This document shows, in pieces, positions 58,305 through 64,000 of a stretch of DNA of 64,000 bases. The stretch lies in the NCBI RefSeq assembly GCF_003574965.1, contig NZ_CP032317.1:2542001-2606000 (forward strand), written 5' to 3'. The position numbers and the translations under genes are program-made. The notes under the pieces were generated by a model, which did not search any database, was not told where the DNA came from, and saw only the letters and a program-made list of their open reading frames with translations. The DNA is from Hymenobacter oligotrophus (GTDB lineage: Bacteria > Bacteroidota > Bacteroidia > Cytophagales > Hymenobacteraceae). Position 1 is the stretch's first letter; each line of letters begins with the position of its first letter.

Positions 58305-60764
58305 CTAACGCCCGCGCTCCACGGCCAGCACCGCTGCGCCCGAGCCGGGCTGGCCGCCTGCGCCCAACCCTTGCACGCCCACCCGAAACGCCCCTAGGTC
58401 GTCGGAGGTGTAAAAGCTAAGGGTGGCCTGGCCGGCGGCGTTGGTGCTTACGTTGGGCGCCCAATACAGCGTGGCGCCGCGGTAATCGGGGTGCGAGCCA
58501 GCCGGCATCTGGTAGCGCGGGGCATAAAACTCGCGCGCCTGGTAATAGGCCGGCACCGTGGCGCGCGCCACGCCCGGAGCGTAGCCCGACGAGGCAGTAG
58601 AGCCGCCGCGCTTGGTGTAAAACGCCATTACGCCGTGGGCGCCCTGCGTGCCAAACATGGCGGCCGATGCTCCTTTGAATACGTCGACCGACTCAATTTC
58701 CGAAGCCGGAATACCAACAATGGCCCCGACATCTGTCGGCATGCCATCGAGTAGAATGAGCGGTTGCGACGAGCCCATAATGGAGCCCGCACCCCTGATC
58801 TGCACGGTGGTTTGCATGGCGTTGCCGGCTATTTGCACGCCGGCAATGCGCCCCTGCAGCGCCAACAGGGCGTTGGGATAATTATCGAAGCCCGGGATGG
58901 AGCTGGTTTTGAGCATCACGTCGGCCCCGGTGAACACGCGGCGCGGGTCGGCGGGCACGGGTTCGCGGCGTCCTTTGATGGTAACGTTGCCGAGCATGAT
59001 GCGGCGGGCGGTATCGGGCCCAAACTGCCGGTCGATGGACTGTTGCCGGCGGCTGCGCTGCAGCAAGCTGGCCGCAAGCGCCGCATCGGGCAGGAGAGCC
59101 GGCGGGTACAGGCCCGCCACGCCCGCCCACCGCTCGGCTATCTTCAAAGTAAGCTGCGGGCTTCCCTTGGGCGTGCGGGCCTGCACCACCACGCGGGCAG
59201 TGTCCTGTCCGCTGAAGCCCGTAAACAGAAACCGCCCCTGGGCGTCGGTGGTGCTGGTGGTGAGGTTGTTCAGCGCGTTTCCGATCAGCAGGGTCAGCTC
59301 GCTTTGGGCGGCGGGCTTGCGTTCGGTACGCCATACCTGGCCGCTCAACGACAAGCTGCGCTCCAGGGCGTACTCGCCCGCCGGGAGCGGGTTGCCCAGC
59401 AGTTGCGGCCACACAAAGCGGCGCCAGCCCTGCGTCAGCATCAGATGATCGAGCGCCTGCCGCGTTTCGGGGGCGGCGTTGCGGAAGTAGTAGGCCGGGT
59501 CTTCCACGTAGCCGCGCAAATCGGAGGTCAGCAGCAGGTGGCTCTCGATGGTGGGCGCGGCGGGGTACTCCAGGTCAGCGGCCGCAACAGCCAACGACAG
59601 CTGCGCCGGCACGGGTTGGCCGCTGGCGTCGCGGGTTTCGAGGGCCAGGGTTACTTGCTGGCGCGGGCCGTAGCTCGTTTTATCGGGCCGCACGGTTATG
59701 CGCAGGCCGTTTTGCCGGTTCACGAAAGCCAGCCGCTCGCAGCGCGCTACGCCCTGGGCATCGAACAACGTAAAGTGCGCAATGCCCGACGGAAACCGCT
59801 CGATTGGGATGCGGCTGCTGAGCACCTCGCCGTTAGCCAGCGCCGATTGCCCCACGTACACCACTTGGCCGCGCACGTGCACCACCAGCGTAACGGTTTC
59901 GGGCGGGGCGGCAGTTTCGGGTACTTTGCGGGCCATCCGGATGCCCATTTGCGTGGCCGCGGGCTCTAGGTGCAGCAGCAACCCGCTCGGCTGCGCCTGC
60001 GGCATGGCGTGGGTACTGGTGCTGCCATCGGGCCAGGCCACGCGGGCGGTGTACGCCTGCCCGGCTTCGGGCGTGAAGGTAAGCGCGCCCATGCCCGCGT
60101 GCAGGCTGGCAAAGCTGGCCACGGGCTTGCCGGCGGCGTTTAGCAGTTCGCCCCGCACGGCCAGGCCGCGGCTTTGCGCGTCGGTGGCTTTAAAGGCCAG
60201 CACGTTGGGCAAGCCGCCAATCAGCTGCCCGCCCTCCGGAAACACCTGGAAATCGGGCTTGGCGGCAGCAGCGGGTTTGCGTTTGGCGGCCGGCTTGGCG
60301 CCCAGCACCGGCAAACTCTGGCTGAAGAAATAATCGGGCCCGGCGTTGCGCATCCAGTTGGTGTAGGCGCGCACCGTATACGCGCCCTGCACGGCGCTGT
60401 CGGGCAGGGCCAAGTCGCCGGCGGCGGTGCCGGCGGTAAGCTGCAGGGTACGGCGGGCCACCACCTGCCGGTCGGGGCCCACCAAATCCACGTACAGCAC
60501 GCGGCTTAGGGTATCGGGCAAGTGCTTGGCGGCATCAACCACGTAGGCCTTAAACCACACCAGCTCGCCGGCGGTGTAGTAGCCTTTGTCGAGGTGGAGG
60601 TAGCTTTTTTCGGGGGCGGTGACTTGATAAAAACCCGTGAGCTTGGCGAGGATTTGCTGCACCAAAGCCGGCTCGGGCGCGGCAAAGGCCGAAGCACCTA
60701 GGGCTACCGCGCTGCCGCTGGCCAGCACCCAACGCCGCCACTTCGTACGATACTTAATAAACAT
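58305..60764 (-). CDS. MG2-domain protein with TonB-plug domain but no barrel
   Basis: The 819-residue exported protein has an N-terminal signal (VLASGSAVALGASAFA) and several macroglobulin-like MG2 domains (PEKSYLHLDKGYYTAGELVWFKAYVVD is the typical first one). Near the C-terminus (about residues 620-720) it contains a TonB-dependent receptor plug (NALLALQGRIAGVQIAGN, TTVQIRGAGSIMGSSQPLILLDGMPTDVGAI, IESVDVFKGASAAMFGTQGAHGVMAFYTKRG) but no beta-barrel of several hundred residues follows. The final 100 residues resemble an MG domain (GATLYWAPNVSTNAAGQATLSFYTSD). Such architecture is found in Bacteroidota and may dock at receptors or bind peptides. It converges with the MsrA-like gene. Confidence 0.88.
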   Translation of the reverse strand: MFIKYRTKWRRWVLASGSAVALGASAFAAPEPALVQQILAKLTGFYQVTAPEKSYLHLDKGYYTAGELVWFKAYVVDAAKHLPDTLSRVLYVDLVGPDRQVVARRTLQLTAGTAAGDLALPDSAVQGAYTVRAYTNWMRNAGPDYFFSQSLPVLGAKPAAKRKPAAAAKPDFQVFPEGGQLIGGLPNVLAFKATDAQSRGLAVRGELLNAAGKPVASFASLHAGMGALTFTPEAGQAYTARVAWPDGSTSTHAMPQAQPSGLLLHLEPAATQMGIRMARKVPETAAPPETVTLVVHVRGQVVYVGQSALANGEVLSSRIPIERFPSGIAHFTLFDAQGVARCERLAFVNRQNGLRITVRPDKTSYGPRQQVTLALETRDASGQPVPAQLSLAVAAADLEYPAAPTIESHLLLTSDLRGYVEDPAYYFRNAAPETRQALDHLMLTQGWRRFVWPQLLGNPLPAGEYALERSLSLSGQVWRTERKPAAQSELTLLIGNALNNLTTSTTDAQGRFLFTGFSGQDTARVVVQARTPKGSPQLTLKIAERWAGVAGLYPPALLPDAALAASLLQRSRRQQSIDRQFGPDTARRIMLGNVTIKGRREPVPADPRRVFTGADVMLKTSSIPGFDNYPNALLALQGRIAGVQIAGNAMQTTVQIRGAGSIMGSSQPLILLDGMPTDVGAIVGIPASEIESVDVFKGASAAMFGTQGAHGVMAFYTKRGGSTASSGYAPGVARATVPAYYQAREFYAPRYQMPAGSHPDYRGATLYWAPNVSTNAAGQATLSFYTSDDLGAFRVGVQGLGAGGQPGSGAAVLAVERGR

Positions 60765-61247
60765 TCAGCAAGGGTTGATCGGGGTACGCTAATAAGTTGG
60801 CGGCGAATAAAGCAGCCGCCCCGTTAGCCCCCAAACCTTGCCGCTGCTTTATTTACCGCCGCGCCTGTCGGCCGTGCCGGGCCGTGCGCTGCCTAAGCGC
60901 ACGGCCCGGCACGCCCAAGCGACCGGGCCAAAGCTTTGCTGCTGCGCAGCGCTTGCGCCAGTCCCTGCCAAGTGCCTTGGCCGTGGCCCCGCCCCGCCAC
61001 CTAGGGCAGCCGGCCAAGAGCATTGCATCGGCCAAGTGGCATGGTGGTGCGCCACCTCAGCCGGGCGCGGTTTGCAGCACAAGGCCGCACGGCCGGCTTA
61101 TGGCGCGTTGCCCCCATACGGCAGCACCGGCTCGCCACACGCTTCCTCCTGCAAAGCGGCGCACTTCACTCACTAGGTGCCGCGGGTTGTTGCCGGAAGA
61201 CGCAGTGTTGGCAAGCCGGTGCTCGGCGTTGCTGAGCTAGGAAAGGG
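60765..61247. other. Gene-free structured region
   Basis: No supported gene is present. It contains a strong 18-base hairpin (60873-60890 with 60896-60913) inside a looser outer inverted repeat (about 60801-60816 with 60843-60861), and further short palindromes up to 61000. It might be a repeat element or the regulatory region of the MG2/plug gene, whose start is at its left edge. Confidence 0.55.
60873..60913. repeat. 18-base perfect hairpin
   Basis: CGTGCCGGGCCGTGCGCT (60873-60890) and its complement (60896-60913) are separated by five bases. No T run follows on either side, so it is not an ordinary terminator. Confidence 0.75.
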
Positions 61248-62117
61248 TTACTTGGCCTTGCGGATGTAGATGTTGCCGTTCATGGTTTGCATCATCACCT
61301 CGGCGCCGCCGCCGTTGATTTTGCCGTACGTCCAGTTGTCGGTGCTCACGCGGTACACACCGTCTTTGCTGCTGCGGTTTACCTTGGGGGCGCTGGCGTC
61401 CACGGCCATGTCGAAGTCGCTGTAGATTTCTCCGCGGTCGGATTTCAGCTTGAACGCCGCTTTGGTTTTGGCCGGCAGCGTTACATCGAGCTTGCCGTTG
61501 ACGCTCGAAAAGGCCATCGGGGCGTTGGGCGTTACGTCGCGGAAGCTGGCCACCACGCGGCCGTTTACCGTGCTTACCACGGCCGAGCCGGCCACGTCGT
61601 CGAGGGATATCGAGCCGTTTACGTTCGAAATTTCCAGCTCGCCGGCCACGTTCTGCACCAAAATGTCGCCGCTGTTCACGGTGCTCACCTGCAGCGAAAA
61701 CTGGCGCGGCACTTTCACGGTGAAATCGATGGGACGCTGCCACGAATCGGAGTTAACGTACACGTGGTTGTTTTTCTCCTGCGCGGTAATGTCCATGCCT
61801 TGCACCTGGGAAAGGCGGCGCATGCCCCCGCCCTCTGGCCCGCCGGTGGGCGGTGTGGGGCCGCTGGGCGGACCCGGAGGCCCCGGCGGGCGGCCCGCAC
61901 GGCTGCCACTGCTGCGCGGCGCGGCTTCAATCAGTACTTCTTTGCCGCTGTAGCCGGCTACCGTAATGGAGCCGCCAACCAGCTTGAGGTGCAGCACACC
62001 GGGCTTGCCGGGCGAGCTAAGTGCCACCGACATCTGCTCTTTGTTTTGGGCGGCCAGCGGGCCGGCCCAACCTAGGCAAAGCAGGGCCAGCAAGAATTTA
62101 TAGGCGAAGGATTTCAT
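61248..62117 (-). CDS. Exported DUF4097 protein, second of two
   Basis: The 289-residue protein has a signal peptide (YKFLLALLCLGWAGPLAA-Q), a Gly/Pro-rich linker (about 75-100) and a right-handed beta-repeat of the DUF4097 family, seen as recurring VNG and similar turns (VSTVNSGDILVQNVAGELEISNVNGSISLDDVAG). It is expected in the periplasm or at the cell surface. Its start overlaps the stop of the preceding DUF4097 gene by four bases (ATGA), and it is the last gene of the sigma/anti-sigma operon. The two neighbouring copies are probably old duplicates. Function of the family is unknown; a role in envelope stress is suggested by the operon. Confidence 0.9.
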   Translation of the reverse strand: MKSFAYKFLLALLCLGWAGPLAAQNKEQMSVALSSPGKPGVLHLKLVGGSITVAGYSGKEVLIEAAPRSSGSRAGRPPGPPGPPSGPTPPTGGPEGGGMRRLSQVQGMDITAQEKNNHVYVNSDSWQRPIDFTVKVPRQFSLQVSTVNSGDILVQNVAGELEISNVNGSISLDDVAGSAVVSTVNGRVVASFRDVTPNAPMAFSSVNGKLDVTLPAKTKAAFKLKSDRGEIYSDFDMAVDASAPKVNRSSKDGVYRVSTDNWTYGKINGGGAEVMMQTMNGNIYIRKAK

Positions 62118-63022
62118 CGGGTTTGTTGCTTAACGGTAACGTTACCGTTGATGGTCTCGAAGCGGAAATCGGCACCGCCCTTGCCCAGCCGCACGGCTGT
62201 TTCGCGGCTCAGTTTGTATTTGGTGCCGTTGCCGTTGGCCTGCTGGTTTTGCGACACGCGGGCGGGCAGCACCTCGGTTTTCGGAAAGTCGGTGTACATC
62301 TCCCCGTGCATGCTCTTGAAGTACAAGTCGCCGGAGGTATTGCTGGGGTAGCTCACCACAATGTCGCCGTTGATGGTGTGGTAGGAGGCCGAGGTGGTGG
62401 GCGCCGCGGCGTAGCTTACCTCCACTTTGCCGTTCACGGTGTGGGCCAGCCTCAGGGCATTGGCGTTGCTGATGCGGATGCTGCCATTTACGTTGCGGGC
62501 CTGTAGCGGCCCCGATACATCCTGCACCACCACTTCGCCGCCGTTTACGGTACTCACGCGCACCTCCATGCTGGCGGGCACTTTCAGCACGTAATCGAAC
62601 TCGTACTGGTAGTTGGGGCGGTCGGAGCTATTGCGGTTGTTCCAGTTGTCGCTGAAGCGGCCGCCCGAGGGTTGGTTGCGGCGGTTGGGGCGCGAGTCGT
62701 GCGGGCCGGCTACGTACAGCAGCACGCTGTCGCCGCGCTGCTCAAAGCCGGGTTGGGCTTCCTTCTTGCCTTGCTCAAGCAGCTCGGGCGTATCGGCCTT
62801 GATGGTTTTGGTGATTTCGACCACCACGCTCTTGCCGCTGTAGCCCTGCACCGATACGGAGCCCATGATGTTGTAGAGGGCCAGCGTGGCGCGGCTCGCG
62901 TCGCCGCTTAGGGCAAACTCGCGCTTGATCTGCTCTTTGCTTTCGCGGCCTTGCGCAAGCAACGAGCCGCTAGGCAGAAACAGAAGTGTCAGAGCCAGGC
63001 TGAATATGGATGCGGTTTTCAT
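62114..63022 (-). CDS. Exported DUF4097 protein, first of two
   Basis: The 302-residue product has a signal peptide (IFSLALTLLFLPSGSLLA-Q) and the DUF4097 beta-repeat (VSTVNGGEVVVQDVSGPLQARNVNGSIRISNANALRLAHTVNGKVEVSY). An Asn/Arg/Ser-rich insert is present at about 125-145. The start at 63022 lies 53 bases inside the upstream anti-sigma gene, and the stop overlaps the next gene by ATGA. The longer frame from 63076 is less likely because it would delay the signal peptide. Operon order supports a function under control of the ECF sigma. Confidence 0.9.
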   Translation of the reverse strand: MKTASIFSLALTLLFLPSGSLLAQGRESKEQIKREFALSGDASRATLALYNIMGSVSVQGYSGKSVVVEITKTIKADTPELLEQGKKEAQPGFEQRGDSVLLYVAGPHDSRPNRRNQPSGGRFSDNWNNRNSSDRPNYQYEFDYVLKVPASMEVRVSTVNGGEVVVQDVSGPLQARNVNGSIRISNANALRLAHTVNGKVEVSYAAAPTTSASYHTINGDIVVSYPSNTSGDLYFKSMHGEMYTDFPKTEVLPARVSQNQQANGNGTKYKLSRETAVRLGKGGADFRFETINGNVTVKQQTR

Positions 63023-63902
63023 TGGTTTTCGGTTGGGCTGAGGGGTCGTTGGGCCGACCGGTGGACAAAGACTCAATGCTTTGCTCGATTTTGCTTTTTA
63101 CTTGCTCGTTCAGGTCGTCCTGCTTCAGGAGCTTGCGCAGCTGGCGCACCGAGCGGGGGTCTTGCAGTTGCACCATCACATCGGCCATGGCAGCCTGCAC
63201 GAGCGGCGACTCTTGGCGAGCCAGCGAGCGTACCAGCCCTTGGCGCACGATGGGGTCGTTGGCGAGGCTGGCCAGCACCTCCAGCGTGGCGAGGCGCACG
63301 TTCACGTTGGGGTCGTGGTTGAGGGTACTGAGCAGGGCCTGCACCACCCGTTCGTTGCTGGGAGCCAGCTCTTCGGCGTAGCTCACGGCCCGCAGCCGCT
63401 GCACGGCCGAGGGATTATCCAGAAGGGCCAGTAGTTGGGCTTGCTCGGCCGATTGTTGCGGCGCGGGCGCCGTGGCCACGGCTTCGGTGTTGGGGCCTAG
63501 GTCGGTGGGTTCGGTGCGGGCTTTCAGGAGGTAGCCGCCAGCCAAGCCTACCACCAGCAGCACCAGGCTGTAGGCGAGGCGCAGGCCGTACTCGGGCTGC
63601 CACCACTCGCGCAGGCGCTGCACCACGGCCTGCACCGACCACCGCTGCTTGCGCTCCGCCTCGGCCCTGAACTCGGCCAGCATGTTGTAGAAACCGGGGC
63701 GCAGTCGCTCGCTGGGCTCGGGCACGGGCAGGCTGCCCATGGTTTGCCACAGCTGCCACAGGGCGGCTTGCTGCTGGCGGCAGTCGGGGCAATGGGCCAG
63801 GTGGGCCGCCATTACCTGCGCTTCGGCGGGGGATAATTCGTTGGCAAGCCAGTCCATCAACCCCTCTTGCACGCTCTCGCAGTTAGTGAACTTTGCTTCC
63901 AT
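62970..63902 (-). CDS. Zinc-finger anti-sigma factor with periplasmic HEAT repeats
   Basis: The 310-residue protein has an N-terminal anti-sigma zinc finger (ZAS; HX3CX2C at His34, Cys38, Cys41), one membrane helix (about 108-126, LAYSLVLLVVGLAGGYLL) and a C-terminal domain of HEAT-like repeats (about 160-285, for example PNVNVRLATLEVLASLANDPIVRQGLVRSLA). It should hold the ECF sigma in the cytosol and release it on an envelope signal detected by the HEAT part; this is inferred from domain order. It overlaps the sigma gene by 20 bases and the DUF4097 gene by 53. Confidence 0.9.
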   Translation of the reverse strand: MEAKFTNCESVQEGLMDWLANELSPAEAQVMAAHLAHCPDCRQQQAALWQLWQTMGSLPVPEPSERLRPGFYNMLAEFRAEAERKQRWSVQAVVQRLREWWQPEYGLRLAYSLVLLVVGLAGGYLLKARTEPTDLGPNTEAVATAPAPQQSAEQAQLLALLDNPSAVQRLRAVSYAEELAPSNERVVQALLSTLNHDPNVNVRLATLEVLASLANDPIVRQGLVRSLARQESPLVQAAMADVMVQLQDPRSVRQLRKLLKQDDLNEQVKSKIEQSIESLSTGRPNDPSAQPKTNENRIHIQPGSDTSVSA

Positions 63903-64000
63903 TTTCCAGGGTCAGATATATGTTTTTGAGTTGGTTGAGGGCCCGGTGCGCGCGCACCTTCACGGCCCCCACCGTGGTATCGAGCAGCTGCGCTATCTGC
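63883..64000 (-). CDS. ECF sigma factor, C-terminal end only
   Basis: The frame enters from the right edge and encodes the last 38 residues of a sigma-70 family protein, QIAQLLDTTVGAVKVRAHRA followed by LNQLKNIYLTLENGSKVH. This is region 4.2, the helix-turn-helix that contacts the -33/-35 promoter element; the phrase TVGAVKVRAHRAL is typical of ECF sigmas. The stop lies 20 bases inside the anti-sigma gene. It heads the operon, but its start and promoter lie outside the window. Confidence 0.88.
   Translation of the reverse strand, partial: QIAQLLDTTVGAVKVRAHRALNQLKNIYLTLENGSKVH

Noticed and set aside
60797-61240. Plus-strand frame of 147 codons in the gap before the DUF4097 genes
   Set aside because: It passes through hairpins and has an Ala/Arg/Pro composition typical of non-coding GC-rich DNA.

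Overview
The window reads as a chromosomal segment of a GC-rich Bacteroidota bacterium, most likely a Hymenobacter-like member of the Cytophagales. The evidence is: two proteins with type IX secretion (T9SS) C-terminal sorting domains, a TonB-dependent receptor, Bacteroidota-type promoters (-7 element TAnnTTTG, many only a few bases from the start codon), an almost complete lack of Shine-Dalgarno sequences, a bacteroidetal exosortase with a partner membrane protein, LytTR and multi-PAS signalling proteins, and families common in this phylum (DUF4097, DUF4136, DUF2141). The taxon is inferred from content; no rRNA is present.

Layout. 0-4 kb: end of a TonB-dependent receptor and a secreted beta-helix-like T9SS protein. 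4-6.5 kb: a glycosyltransferase and a flippase, translationally coupled. 6.5-12.7 kb: MoxR ATPase, exosortase pair, LytTR regulator, and a four-PAS hybrid kinase. 12.9-13.4 kb: tRNA-Leu and two identical tRNA-Gly genes. 13.6-25 kb: MutS, an SPOUT methyltransferase, a secreted M36 metalloprotease, a double J-domain membrane protein, TerC, a 36-residue membrane peptide, YajQ, a PLP lyase/racemase, a DUF962 protein and a thioesterase ending in a heptamer array. 25-31 kb: NYN/cold-shock fusion, YdjM-like protein, Mfd. 31.3-33.4 kb: an AT-rich two-gene island (unknown protein plus XRE-ImmA/IrrE). 33.4-46 kb: mostly single metabolic, regulatory and envelope genes separated by palindromic repeats. 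46-57 kb: four paralogues of one STAS/SpoIIAA-like family among a DsbA-type oxidoreductase, PAS and lipoprotein genes and an MHS permease. 57-64 kb: an MsrA homologue with Ser at the catalytic Cys position, a barrel-less MG2/plug protein, and an ECF sigma/anti-sigma/DUF4097 operon running off the right edge.

How the genes work together. Most units are single genes or short operons with 4-base ATGA start/stop overlaps. Three convergent pairs share a palindromic stop (CTAG twice, TTAA once), and other convergent pairs are separated by strong hairpins or repeat elements. Secretion is represented by T9SS substrates, lipoproteins and a sortase-like exosortase. Signalling is represented by PAS kinases, LytTR, an ECF sigma and STAS-like proteins.

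Sequence-level signals. The palindrome CCTAGG is strongly over-represented (about 87 sites counted by eye against about 20 expected from composition), in genes and between genes, but absent from the AT-rich island. Two composite repeats in convergent intergenic regions consist of a direct heptamer array, a shared 15-base core (GCGCCGGGTTRCGCC), and degenerate heptamers in the opposite orientation.
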